NCBI GenBank assembly: GCA_947426265.1
Contig: CANEDJ010000001.1
Span: 1 to 64,000, forward strand
Length of the DNA: 64,000 nt
Reading direction: 5' to 3'
DNA from: MGBC102946 sp022793145
Lineage (GTDB): Bacteria > Bacillota_I > Bacilli_A > RF39 > UBA660
Shown: in pieces, positions 1-8,005 of the stretch
Layout of the letters: every line of letters starts with the position of its first letter
How positions within the stretch are numbered: position 1 is the stretch's first letter
Program-made: the position numbers and the translations under genes
The notes under the pieces: model-generated
Databases searched by the model: none
Seen by the model: only the letters and a program-made list of their open reading frames with translations
Told to the model about the DNA's origin: nothing

Positions 1-20
1 TACCAGATTTATTTGCATAT

Positions 21-53
21 GAAAAGACTGTTGAACATCTTTGTCAACAGTCT
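21..53 (-). terminator. Rho-independent terminator after mnmE
   Basis: A perfect 10-bp hairpin (arms 25-34 and 44-53, 9-nt loop) is followed on the minus strand by a short T-run. It lies about 25 bp past the mnmE stop codon, so it probably ends the HD-gene/mnmE transcript. Confidence 0.75.
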
Positions 54-75
54 GATATAAGATTTTTCTTATATA

Positions 76-1428
76 TTATTTTCCTAAACAAAATTGGCTA
101 AATAATTGGTCTATCAGCTCATCTTGGTAAGTTTCTCCAGTAATTTCGCCTAATATATTCCATACATTTTTCAAATCAATTTCTATCATATCAATTGGCA
201 AATTCTGTTCTATTCCTTTCTTTACCTCTTCTAAACTGTCCAAAGCTTTTTCTACAAGCGCAATACTTCTTGCATTGGTAAGATATGTCATATCCCTATT
301 TTCAAATTGCTCTAAATGAAACAATTCTCGGATTCTGTTTTTAATTTTATCAATACCATCATCATTTAAAGCACTCACTTCAATATATTGCTGTTCTAAT
401 GCTTCAATATCCAAATTTCTTTCTAAATCTTTTTTATTGACAATTACAATATGATTTTTATTCTTCGCTTGTTCTAAGATTTGTTTATCTTGTTCTGTTA
501 AAACTTCATTATAGTTTAATACAACAAGTACCAGTTCTGATTCTTCTAATAATTCTAGACTTTTTTTTACTCCAATTTGTTCTACTACATTTTCCGTTTG
601 TCTAATTCCAGCTGTATCTAAAATATGAAGCATAACACCATCTATAATGATATTTCCCTCTACTACATCTCTTGTTGTTCCTTCTATATCTGTAACAATT
701 GCCTTTTCTTCATCTAATAATCGATTTAAAATACTACTTTTTCCTACATTTGGTCTACCAATAATAGAAGTTTTTATTCCTTCTTTTATCATTTTTCCTT
801 CTTTGCTATTTTTTAAAATTTCTTTTAATTCTACTTCTATAGATGTCATACTCTTTTTTAACTCTTCCACTGTCATTTCTGCAATATCCTCATATTCTGG
901 ATAATCAATATTTACTTCAATATTTGCTAATAAGGAAATGATTTTATTCCGAAGAGAATGTATGAGGGCTGATACTTTTCCATCTACTCCAGACAAAGCC
1001 ATCTTTCTTGTTGTTTCTGTTTTGGCAGATATCAAATCCATAACAGATTCTGCTTCAATTAAATCTATACGACCATTTAAAAAAGCACGTTTTGTGAATT
1101 CTCCAGGAGATGCAGGACGACAGCCATTTTTTAAAAGTAACTCTAAAATACGATGTGTTGTAGCTATTCCACCATGTGCATTAATTTCTACTACATCTTC
1201 TACCGTAAATGTTTTTGGCGCTTTCATAACTGAAATCAATACTTCATCAATCACTTCTAAACCATCCACAATATGTCCATATTGAATGGTATGACTTGGA
1301 ACTTGGTTTAAATCTTTTCCTTTAAAAATTCTGTTTACAATAGAAATAGATTCTTTTCCACTGACTCTAATAATAGAGATTGCACCTACTCCTAATGATG
1401 TTGATATTGCTGCTATTGTATCTTCCAT
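76..1428 (-). CDS. mnmE: tRNA-5-carboxymethylaminomethyl-2-thiouridine GTPase MnmE
   Basis: MnmE works with MnmG to modify the wobble uridine of certain tRNAs (cmnm5U34). The 450-aa length is normal for the family. Visible features are an N-terminal tetrahydrofolate-binding domain (start EDTIAAISTSLG), a helical domain, and an inserted G domain with P-loop GRPNVGKSS near residue 227, the G3 motif DTAG, and the G4 motif NKKD. The C-terminus FSQFCLGK carries the catalytic Cys of the family C(I/L/V)GK motif. The gene starts 4 bp after the upstream HD-domain gene, so the two are probably co-transcribed. MnmG, its partner, is not in the window and may lie just to the left. Confidence 0.97.
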   Translation of the reverse strand: MEDTIAAISTSLGVGAISIIRVSGKESISIVNRIFKGKDLNQVPSHTIQYGHIVDGLEVIDEVLISVMKAPKTFTVEDVVEINAHGGIATTHRILELLLKNGCRPASPGEFTKRAFLNGRIDLIEAESVMDLISAKTETTRKMALSGVDGKVSALIHSLRNKIISLLANIEVNIDYPEYEDIAEMTVEELKKSMTSIEVELKEILKNSKEGKMIKEGIKTSIIGRPNVGKSSILNRLLDEEKAIVTDIEGTTRDVVEGNIIIDGVMLHILDTAGIRQTENVVEQIGVKKSLELLEESELVLVVLNYNEVLTEQDKQILEQAKNKNHIVIVNKKDLERNLDIEALEQQYIEVSALNDDGIDKIKNRIRELFHLEQFENRDMTYLTNARSIALVEKALDSLEEVKKGIEQNLPIDMIEIDLKNVWNILGEITGETYQDELIDQLFSQFCLGK

Positions 1429-1432
1429 TTTC

Positions 1433-1972
1433 TCACTTCTTTTCTTTTTTTCCTAATCCTAAATATTTTGGCCATACTTTAGGATTTTTTAAAACATCCA
1501 TGGATACATACTTATCCACACAAGTAATTATCCAGGCTTCTTTATACTTAGGTGGACAAATATTCAAAGGAAACATATGCCTTCGAATAATATTTTCTAC
1601 TTTTTGATTCATCAAGGTTGGGAAATATCGATACGAATTTGCAACAGCCTCCCCTGCATGAACAAATCCATGTTGTTTTAAAAATTTTGTTTTCTTTTTT
1701 ACAGAAGATTTAGGAGCACTCGTTTGCCATGGTTTATCATAAAAATCATGTAGTAATCCACCTATAGCTGCACTTTTATAATCACATTTCCACTTTTTAG
1801 CCCACAAATATGATAAAAAAGAAACCATTAGACAATGTTCATAAACGGTACAATTCTCATGATGCAGATAGGTTTTTCGTTTTTGAAATTCTGCACTTTC
1901 CAATATTTCTTTGACGATTTCATAATATTCATTCCCTGATACTAAATAATTTTCTACATTTTTTTTTGCCAT
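1433..1972 (-). CDS. HD-domain phosphohydrolase-like protein
   Basis: This 179-aa protein has HD-superfamily metal-site signatures: His residues in the HHENCTVYEHC region near residue 38, the paired motif LLHDFYD near residue 93, and a C-terminal Asp in CVDKY. HD proteins are metal-dependent phosphohydrolases acting on nucleotides or phosphoesters, but the substrate here cannot be told. It contains several scattered Cys residues and a basic C-terminal tail (GKKEKK). A terminator lies upstream (2025-2049) and mnmE is 4 bp downstream, so this gene probably leads a two-gene operon. The link to tRNA modification is only contextual. Confidence 0.75.
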   Translation of the reverse strand: MAKKNVENYLVSGNEYYEIVKEILESAEFQKRKTYLHHENCTVYEHCLMVSFLSYLWAKKWKCDYKSAAIGGLLHDFYDKPWQTSAPKSSVKKKTKFLKQHGFVHAGEAVANSYRYFPTLMNQKVENIIRRHMFPLNICPPKYKEAWIITCVDKYVSMDVLKNPKVWPKYLGLGKKEKK

Positions 1973-2024
1973 ATTTAGTCTCCTTCTTTTGTATTCTACT
2001 ATAAGTGTTTTATTTAGTCAATTC

Positions 2025-2049
2025 AAAAAAAGAAACCTTTGTGGTCTCT
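2025..2049 (-). terminator. Rho-independent terminator after jag
   Basis: On the minus strand a 7-bp hairpin (arms 2043-2049 and 2031-2037, with one G-U pair) is followed by a run of six T residues (2025-2030). It overlaps the jag stop codon and separates the rpmH-rnpA-yidC-jag operon from the HD-gene/mnmE pair. Confidence 0.8.
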
Positions 2050-2653
2050 AATTTTCTTTATATTTAATTGTGACATAACGATTTGGAGCCTCTCCTAAAC
2101 TTTCTGTCTCTAAATTATCATAAGTACTAATAACAGAATGGACAATCCTTCTATCAAAAGCGTTCATTGGGTCTAATTTCGCATCTATTCTAGTTTTTAA
2201 TACTTCACGTGCTATATTTTTTATTTCTCTTTCTAAACGTTTCTGTTTTTTTAATTTGTAATCAGAGGCATCTAAATTTATTTTTATTAACATATCTGTT
2301 TGATTCTTTATAGTTTGTCTTAATAAAGTTTGTAATGCATCTAAGTTCTTTCCTTCTTTTCCTATTAAAATAGGACTATTGTCAGAAATAATACTCACGT
2401 TTATCACATCTTCGTCCATTCTAATTTCTGAATGAAGTTCTATTTGCATTAATTCCCCTATTTTACTTAAAAATTCTTTTATATATTGTTTCACATCTTC
2501 TTTTTTAATCGCTTCTATTTTACATTTTCCACTTTTGAATAGTTTCCCCTCTTCAATCGTTTCTCTATAATATAAATCTGCTAAAGAAGCAAATTCTTCT
2601 ATTTTTTTATAAGCATTCTCTTTCTCTTTATCTTCTATTACTATCTTTTCCAT
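2048..2653 (-). CDS. jag: RNA-binding protein Jag/KhpB (KH and R3H domains)
   Basis: Jag (KhpB, SpoIIIJ-associated) is a cytoplasmic RNA-binding protein linked to cell elongation and division in Firmicutes. At 201 aa, the central KH domain shows the loop IGKEGKNLDALQTLL near residue 98. The C-terminal R3H domain ends with the conserved segment SLGEAPNRYVTI. The N-terminal Jag_N segment is poorly conserved. The start overlaps the end of yidC by 26 bp, the usual yidC-jag coupling. Confidence 0.93.
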   Translation of the reverse strand: MEKIVIEDKEKENAYKKIEEFASLADLYYRETIEEGKLFKSGKCKIEAIKKEDVKQYIKEFLSKIGELMQIELHSEIRMDEDVINVSIISDNSPILIGKEGKNLDALQTLLRQTIKNQTDMLIKINLDASDYKLKKQKRLEREIKNIAREVLKTRIDAKLDPMNAFDRRIVHSVISTYDNLETESLGEAPNRYVTIKYKEN

Positions 2654-3575
2654 TATTTTTTCTCCTTTTTACAATTAAGTTTTGTACAATTGTAAATCCA
2701 CTATTGGTAATCCAATATAACCCAATTGCACTTGATATTGTTAATGAACTTAATGTAATGACACCTGTCATAATATTTGTCATCATCTTCATTTGTTTTG
2801 CTTGGTCTTCACTCATACTCGCACCACTATTCAATTTAAATGAGTAATATGTTACCAAACCAACTAATATAACAATGATAATATAATAAATTCTTCCAGA
2901 TGTAATTCCTGTTAATGGAGTCATTCCTAAATGAAGTCCTAAGAAACTTCCTTCAAAAATCAGTGGTAATCTATTAAGTGCTTCATAGAATGCCAAAAAT
3001 AATGGTAATTGAATAAATGCATATAGACATCCAGCCATAGGATTAATTTTATATTTTTTATAAATAACCAGCATTTCTTGACTCTTTTGCATCATAGCTT
3101 CTTGGTCTTGACGGTTTTTATATTTTTTTTCTAATTTATCCAGTTCTGGCTTTGCTAATTTTAAATTTTCCGATTGCACTGCAGACTTTTGTGTTAATGG
3201 AAACATAATCATACGAATTAACAAAGTAATTAAAATAACTGCTAATCCATAATTTTTTACAATTTTACCAATTTGAATAATTATCCATGCTAGTGGTTTT
3301 ACAAATATGGTTGTCCAGATTCCTTCATACCCTCCTGAAGCTGGTACAAACTCTGAACATTTTGGCAACTTATTTAATTCTATTTTATTATCTTCATATA
3401 CTTCAATTGTTTTTTTAGATTCTGGTCTACATAAAATGTTCTTAGGAAGATTTTGACCAGTTACAGGATTTTGAACAGCCTTCCCTTTTTCATCTTTTAA
3501 AAGTGTTGTACATCCTGTTGCTGATAATGTAATTGCACATAACATCATAATTAATATTAATTTTTTTTTCTTCAT
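2628..3575 (-). CDS. yidC: Membrane protein insertase YidC/SpoIIIJ (lipoprotein form)
   Basis: YidC inserts and folds membrane proteins, alone or with SecYEG. The 315-aa protein starts with a positively charged signal and a lipobox-like SATGC ending near residue 22, as in Gram-positive YidC1/SpoIIIJ. It then has about five transmembrane segments with the conserved core region (WIIIQIGKIVKNYGLAV, FPLTQKSAVQSENL, QLPLFLAFYEAL). The basic C-terminus (VKRRKNNGKDSNRR) fits ribosome binding. It overlaps rnpA by 4 bp and jag by 26 bp, showing an operon. Confidence 0.95.
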   Translation of the reverse strand: MKKKKLILIMMLCAITLSATGCTTLLKDEKGKAVQNPVTGQNLPKNILCRPESKKTIEVYEDNKIELNKLPKCSEFVPASGGYEGIWTTIFVKPLAWIIIQIGKIVKNYGLAVILITLLIRMIMFPLTQKSAVQSENLKLAKPELDKLEKKYKNRQDQEAMMQKSQEMLVIYKKYKINPMAGCLYAFIQLPLFLAFYEALNRLPLIFEGSFLGLHLGMTPLTGITSGRIYYIIIVILVGLVTYYSFKLNSGASMSEDQAKQMKMMTNIMTGVITLSSLTISSAIGLYWITNSGFTIVQNLIVKRRKNNGKDSNRR

Positions 3576-3910
3576 TCATTTTCCTCCAATATATGTACTT
3601 GTTTCATTGCTTCTATTAAATCATTTTTCATTTCTAAAAATGATTTCCCAATAATTCCTTTCCTCACTATTATAATACAATTAAAGTCATTTTTATAGGG
3701 AATTTGGTCAATTATATTTTTTAATTGCCTTTTTATATGATTTCGAGTAACTGCGTTCCCTACTTTTTTTCCAACGGATATTCCAAAATGAGAAATTCCA
3801 AAGTTATGTTTTTCCTTATATATAATATAATCTTTATATTTATACGGTTTTATAGAAGCAATTATTCTATTAAAATCTTCATTTTTCTTTAAGATATTTA
3901 TTTTTTTCAT
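3572..3910 (-). CDS. rnpA: Ribonuclease P protein component
   Basis: RnpA assists the RNase P RNA in maturing tRNA 5' ends. I chose the ATG at 3910 (112 aa). The reading frame stays open further upstream, but those codons run into the hairpin after rpmH. The protein start MKKINILKKNEDF is typical, and an AGGAG-type ribosome binding site precedes it. The family signature KVGNAVTRNHIKRQLKN lies near residue 50. The gene sits between rpmH and yidC in the near-universal order. Confidence 0.95.
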   Translation of the reverse strand: MKKINILKKNEDFNRIIASIKPYKYKDYIIYKEKHNFGISHFGISVGKKVGNAVTRNHIKRQLKNIIDQIPYKNDFNCIIIVRKGIIGKSFLEMKNDLIEAMKQVHILEENE

Positions 3911-3941
3911 AAGTTTCCCTACTCCTACTTTAAGATAATGA

Positions 3942-3968
3942 AACACCACTGAACTTATCAGTGGTGTT
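3942..3968 (-). terminator. Perfect hairpin between rpmH and rnpA (attenuator or processing site)
   Basis: A perfect 11-bp inverted repeat (arms 3942-3952 and 3958-3968, 5-nt loop) lies between the rpmH stop and the rnpA start. On the minus strand it is followed by TTTCATTATC, a weak T-run, so it may be a leaky terminator or an RNase processing hairpin that lowers rnpA relative to rpmH. Confidence 0.55.
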
Positions 3969-3978
3969 AAGCTAGTTA

Positions 3979-4101
3979 TTAATGAGCTAATACTTTACGT
4001 CCTTTTCTTCTTCGGCTATTAATCATTTTTGTTTTCATACGTGCTAAAAAACCCATTTTTTTACTTCTTCTTCTACTATTTGGTTGATATGTTCTTTTCA
4101 T
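3979..4101 (-). CDS. rpmH: 50S ribosomal protein L34
   Basis: This 40-aa, extremely basic protein starts MKRTYQPNSRRRSKKMGF and contains the L34 core ARMKTK and the ending GRKVLAH. The family is usually about 44 aa, so it is slightly short near its C-terminal third. An AGGTG-type ribosome binding site precedes the ATG at 4101. It is the first gene of the origin-left operon and has a consensus promoter at 4144-4172. Confidence 0.96.
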   Translation of the reverse strand: MKRTYQPNSRRRSKKMGFLARMKTKMINSRRRKGRKVLAH

Positions 4102-4143
4102 CTTAACACCTCCTGAACTTTTCTAATTTTGGTTGCTTTTAAC

Positions 4144-4172
4144 ATTATATAGAGAAAACTCTTTTTTGTCAA
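4144..4172 (-). promoter_or_regulatory. SigA-type promoter for rpmH operon
   Basis: On the minus strand TTGACA (4172-4167) and TATAAT (4149-4144) are separated by exactly 17 bp. This is a perfect housekeeping consensus, about 40 bp upstream of the rpmH start. Confidence 0.85.
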
Positions 4173-4409
4173 ACTATTGTTGCGGATAAGTACCAATTCT
4201 TTTTGTACTTATTAAAACTATACATAAAAATTACAAATAAATTTTTGATATTATTTTATTTGCGTTTTTATTAAAATCACCAGGGCTTATCTTACTAAAA
4301 ATAACTTTTGTTGTCAACAATATGGTGGATATTTTTTAATTATTTCCCAAGATTTTTTCATAATTAACATATTTTTCAACAACTCACTCTTCTTAAATTC
4401 CTATTTAAA

Positions 4410-4570
4410 GCTTGTTTTTCCACATAATTGTGAATAATTAATCCACTTGGGAAATATTATGTGTAAGAGTTTTCCACAGGTACTGTGTATAAGTTGGGAA
4501 ATAATTGTTTTTCAATAAAAAAAATAGGGGAAAAAGTTGTGGAATTTAAAAACTCGCTTTTTTTCCACAC
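4410..4570. other. oriC: oriC part 1: DnaA-box array upstream of dnaA
   Basis: The gene-free stretch 4102-4648 holds the rpmH promoter, then AT-rich DNA, then clustered DnaA boxes. TTTTCCACA occurs at 4416-4424, 4470-4478 and 4561-4569. Opposite-strand forms are TGTGAATAA at 4429-4437, TGTGTATAA at 4484-4492 and TGTGGAATT at 4538-4546. All are one or two changes from TTATCCACA/TGTGGATAA. With the rpmH-dnaA-dnaN context this is the upstream half of the chromosome origin and the likely site of dnaA autoregulation. Confidence 0.88.
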
Positions 4571-4648
4571 TTTTTTAGGTTTTTGCTTTTATTTCCCATA
4601 AAAATATTGTAAAATAGGGGTGTATTTATGGAAGTGGGGGTGCTATTC

Positions 4649-6001
4649 ATGAATTTGGACACCATCTGGAACATGTTTCTTGAGAAAATAAAGGAAAATC
4701 TTTCTCCAATGTTATATGAAACATGGTTTTCAGAAACAAAACTGTTAGAATTAAAAGGGAATAGCGCAAAAGTATTGGTTCCAATGCCAGTACATAAAAA
4801 ACATTTGAAAGAAAATTACAATGATATCATTGAAGAAATATTCACTGAAGTTGCAGGTTCTAATTTCAAATTTGAATTTTTTATTGAAGAAGACTTAGAA
4901 AATAATGTGAATATCGCATCTGGCAATACGAATGCCAATGAAGACCCAACTTTTGAATCAAATTTGGACCCAAGATATACATTTGAAAATTTTATAGTAG
5001 GGGAGAGTAACAAATTTGCAAAAGCCACTTCTATTGCCGTAGCAGAACAACCTGGCTTCATGTATAATCCACTTTTTATATATGGAAGCAGTGGACTTGG
5101 AAAAACACATCTAATGCATGCTATCGGAAACTATATTTATAAAACGACACATAAAAAAGTTCTATACGTAACAAGTGAAAAATTTGTTGATGATTTTTTA
5201 AACATTTATAGAAAAAATAATGAAGAAACAAACTTTGAAACTGTTGAAAAATTTAAAAAGAAATATCGGGAAATAGATGTTCTCATGATAGATGATATAC
5301 AATATTTAGAAATTGCAAGTAAAACGCAACAAGAATTCTTTAATACTTTTAATGAATTACATTGCAATAACAAACAAATCATCATTTCCTCTGACCGTTC
5401 TCCAGATGACTTAAAAAAATTAGAGGAACGCCTTCGTACGAGATTTAACTGGGGACTTACCATTGATATTCTACCACCTGACTTTAAACTTCGTATGGAT
5501 ATCATTGATAAGAAAATAGAAGGACATGATATGGCAAAACCTTTTCCACAGGAAGTCAAAGAATATATTGCTAGTAATTGTACTTCTGACATTCGAAAGC
5601 TAGAAGGAGCCATTACTAGAATATTCGCTTATGCAACAATTATGAATGGTTCTGATATCACTTTAGATTTAGCTGTTGACGCATTAAAAGACTATTTTGT
5701 AAAAAGTATCATATCCAAAAGCAAAGTAGAGCAGGTATTGCAACTAGTTGCTAGTAATTATAATATTACAGTAGAAGAAATGAAAAGCAAAAAACGAGTC
5801 GCCAAAATTGCGGTTCCAAGACAAATCGCAATGTATATATGTAGAACAGTATTAGAAGAATCTTTACCTAAAATTGGAATAGAATTCGGGGGAAAAGACC
5901 ATACAACTGTTATGCATTCAGTTGACAAAATAAAAAAGGAAATTAAAAACGACGTAAATCTGGAAAAAGAGATAAATAAAATAATAAATCAAATAAGATA
6001 A
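4649..6001 (+). CDS. dnaA: Chromosomal replication initiator protein DnaA
   Basis: DnaA is the AAA+ ATPase that binds DnaA boxes and opens oriC. The ATG at 4649 follows a GGGGGTG ribosome binding site and gives the usual start MNLDTIWNMFLEKIKENLSP (450 aa). An in-frame ATG at 4628, also with a purine-rich site, would add seven residues. Domain I runs to about residue 85, followed by a linker. Domain III has Walker A GSSGLGKTH near residue 149 and Walker B VLMIDDIQYL near 211. Domain IV has the DNA-contact signature GGKDHTTVMHSV near 414. A DnaA box (TTTTCCACA, 5542-5550) lies inside the gene. Confidence 0.98.
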   Translation: MNLDTIWNMFLEKIKENLSPMLYETWFSETKLLELKGNSAKVLVPMPVHKKHLKENYNDIIEEIFTEVAGSNFKFEFFIEEDLENNVNIASGNTNANEDPTFESNLDPRYTFENFIVGESNKFAKATSIAVAEQPGFMYNPLFIYGSSGLGKTHLMHAIGNYIYKTTHKKVLYVTSEKFVDDFLNIYRKNNEETNFETVEKFKKKYREIDVLMIDDIQYLEIASKTQQEFFNTFNELHCNNKQIIISSDRSPDDLKKLEERLRTRFNWGLTIDILPPDFKLRMDIIDKKIEGHDMAKPFPQEVKEYIASNCTSDIRKLEGAITRIFAYATIMNGSDITLDLAVDALKDYFVKSIISKSKVEQVLQLVASNYNITVEEMKSKKRVAKIAVPRQIAMYICRTVLEESLPKIGIEFGGKDHTTVMHSVDKIKKEIKNDVNLEKEINKIINQIR

Positions 6002-6150
6002 TGGATATGTGTGGAAAATGTCAGTTTACATTTTTCATTATCCACAGCTTAAAAATTTACATTTTATAAGATTTTGTAAAGCATTTTACACTTTTCCACA
6101 GATTCCACACCAATAATAAGAATAATAAGTATAAAAATAAGAATAAAGAA
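6002..6150. other. oriC: oriC part 2: DnaA boxes and AT-rich unwinding region between dnaA and dnaN
   Basis: DnaA boxes are at 6010-6018 (TGTGGAAAA), 6038-6046 (a perfect TTATCCACA), 6092-6100 (TTTTCCACA) and 6101-6109 (GATTCCACA). Right after the last pair lies a run of AAT/AAG-type triplets (about 6111-6148) with almost no GC pairs. This matches the organisation of Bacilli origins, where the DNA unwinding element sits between dnaA and dnaN next to a box pair. Confidence 0.85.
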
Positions 6151-6162
6151 AGAAGGATTTAT

Positions 6163-7284
6163 ATGAAACTATTAATCAAACAAAACATATTATTAAAACA
6201 TTTAAATTATGTAATAAAAGGAATATCAAGTAAGAATTTAATCCCAATTTTAAATTGTATTAAATTTGAACTAACTTCTGATGGATTATATTTAATGAGT
6301 ACAGATAATGAAATTGCCATAAAAACATTTATTGATAAAAAAGATATTGAAAATATTGAAATCACAGGAGATATTGTTGTATCAGGAAAATATATTTATG
6401 AAATTGTTAGAAAACTTCCAAATGACTTAATCAGTATAGAAGAAGTAATGGATTCTAAAATTTATATTACAACAACAAATTCTTCATTTACATTAAATTG
6501 TAATAATGCATCAGAATTTCCCGATTTAGAATTAGAAGATAATAAAACACCAATTACAATAGCTAAAAAATTGTTTAAAACAATTATTAATCAAACTTCA
6601 TTCGCAACATCAACTCAAGAATCTAGACCTGTTTTAACTGGTATTAACTTTAAAATAGAGGGAAATATCTTAGAATGTACAGCAACTGATTCTTATAGAT
6701 TAGCAAAAAAGAAAATAGAGTTATCCACAAGTTTAACAGAAAACATCAATATTATAGTTCCAACAAAAAATCTAAATGAATTAATTCGTTTATTTGATGA
6801 AGAAGAAGAGGATGTAGAATTACACATTTTTAATAATAAAATTATATTTAAATTTGATACCATTATTTTGATGTCTAGATTAATTAATGGACAGTATCCA
6901 GATACATCTAAACTAATTCCAACAGAATTTTCAATGGATTTTAAAGTAAACCTTTCAAATCTGTATAATTCAATTGATAGAGCCTCATTATTAACAAATG
7001 AAGCAGATAAAAATACCATTAAACTTTCCACAAAAAGTGATGTAGCAATCATATCTTCTAATATTCCAGAAATTGGAAATGTAGAAGATAGAGTAGAAAT
7101 AATAAAAAATAAAGAGGAAGAAATCAGTATTGCATTCAGTTCTAAATATATGATGGAAGCTTTAAAATCATTCGATGCAGAAGATGTACAATTACTATTT
7201 AATGGGGAAATAAAACCAATTATAATTAAGAATCCAGAAGTAGAGGACTTAATTCAATTGATATTACCAATTAGGACTTATTAA
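6163..7284 (+). CDS. dnaN: DNA polymerase III beta subunit (sliding clamp)
   Basis: DnaN forms the ring clamp that tethers polymerase III and recruits many replication and repair proteins. The 373-aa protein shows the three repeated clamp folds. Recognisable stretches are GKYIYEIVRKLP near residue 88, the domain 2 region RPVLTGINF with TDSYRLAKK, and the canonical C-terminus LILPIRTY. A GAAGGA-type ribosome binding site precedes the ATG. A perfect DnaA box (6721-6729) lies within the coding region. Confidence 0.97.
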   Translation: MKLLIKQNILLKHLNYVIKGISSKNLIPILNCIKFELTSDGLYLMSTDNEIAIKTFIDKKDIENIEITGDIVVSGKYIYEIVRKLPNDLISIEEVMDSKIYITTTNSSFTLNCNNASEFPDLELEDNKTPITIAKKLFKTIINQTSFATSTQESRPVLTGINFKIEGNILECTATDSYRLAKKKIELSTSLTENINIIVPTKNLNELIRLFDEEEEDVELHIFNNKIIFKFDTIILMSRLINGQYPDTSKLIPTEFSMDFKVNLSNLYNSIDRASLLTNEADKNTIKLSTKSDVAIISSNIPEIGNVEDRVEIIKNKEEEISIAFSSKYMMEALKSFDAEDVQLLFNGEIKPIIIKNPEVEDLIQLILPIRTY

Positions 7285-7285
7285 A

Positions 7286-7314
7286 GGAAAATTATCAAAT
7301 TTTCTTTTTTTTTT
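7286..7314 (+). terminator. Rho-independent terminator after dnaN
   Basis: A hairpin GAAAATT (7287-7293) with AATTTTC (7298-7304) is followed by about ten T residues. It lies directly after the dnaN stop codon and separates dnaN from the ComK-like gene. Confidence 0.75.
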
Positions 7315-7425
7315 GCTATTTTTAGAACAAATTCGACTTTTTTCTACAAAATTTGACAAAATATAGTGTTATAAGATAGGTCAAAGAGGTTCTTTTGTAG
7401 AAGAATATCTTTAGGAGGGGATTTT

Positions 7426-7875
7426 ATGAAACAGAATTATGAAATTAATTCTGCCACAGTAGCAATTGTTCCAGTAGACCAAACAACATCAAAAATTATC
7501 GAACTGGAAGATAGCTTTTTAGTCAATCAATCATCTACACAAATTATAGATGAAAGTTGTAAATTTTTTGGAAGTTCTTATATGGGAAGACATGAGGGAA
7601 CAAAAAACTTAATTGGAGTAAATTATAAATCGCCAATTATAGTAGAAGAAACAATGGAATTAATCTTTTTTCCAACAACATCACCAAGAATAAAAGAATG
7701 TATTTGGATTTCTTTAAATCATATTGAAGATTATACAAAAAAAGATTGTGCAACTTTTATTTACTTCAAAAATGGCAATTCTTTAGAACTAGAAATTTCA
7801 TATGGTTCATTAGAAAATCAGATTTTAAGAGCAACAAGATTAGAATCCATTCTTAGAAAAAGAAAACTTGCATAA
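7426..7875 (+). CDS. comK: ComK-family competence transcription factor
   Basis: This 149-aa protein is recognisable as a ComK relative. It contains the hallmark FFGSSYMGRHEGTKNL near residue 45, SPIIVEE, the IFFPTTS stretch, and the C-terminal core LEISYGSLENQILRA. In B. subtilis ComK (about 192 aa) is the master regulator of DNA-uptake competence and binds paired AT-boxes. This copy is shorter and lacks the C-terminal extension that in B. subtilis contributes to multimerisation and control. It has a strong AGGAGGGGA ribosome binding site and is bounded by terminators on both sides, so it is transcribed alone. Other competence genes are not in this window, so the regulon is unknown. Confidence 0.87.
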   Translation: MKQNYEINSATVAIVPVDQTTSKIIELEDSFLVNQSSTQIIDESCKFFGSSYMGRHEGTKNLIGVNYKSPIIVEETMELIFFPTTSPRIKECIWISLNHIEDYTKKDCATFIYFKNGNSLELEISYGSLENQILRATRLESILRKRKLA

Positions 7876-7902
7876 AATAAGTCTTTTAAGGCTTATTTTT
7901 TA
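7875..7902 (+). terminator. Rho-independent terminator after the comK-like gene
   Basis: Arms AATAAGTC (7876-7883) and GGCTTATT (7890-7897) pair with one G-U pair and are followed by a T-rich run. The hairpin begins at the stop codon. Confidence 0.8.
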
Positions 7903-7920
7903 TTATTTTAATCAAATTTA

Positions 7921-7929
7921 TGATATAAT
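7921..7929 (+). promoter_or_regulatory. Extended -10 promoter for recF-gyrB-gyrA
   Basis: TG-A-TATAAT (TATAAT at 7924-7929) lies about 80 bp upstream of recF and just after the comK terminator. No good -35 box is seen, as expected for extended -10 promoters. Confidence 0.55.
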
Positions 7930-8005
7930 AGTAGATGTGTATAGGAGTACATATCTTTCTAAAAAATGTGATAATGAGCTTAAAAATAGGAAAAGAGGAG
8001 AATTC

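Noticed and set aside
7344..7400. SigA promoter TTGACA for the comK-like gene
   Set aside because: TTGACA is present but no -10 box lies at an acceptable distance, so I did not call it.
7868..8005. 46-codon N-terminal extension of recF
   Set aside because: It spans the comK terminator and the recF promoter, and the RecF family starts at the ATG at 8006 with a good ribosome binding site.
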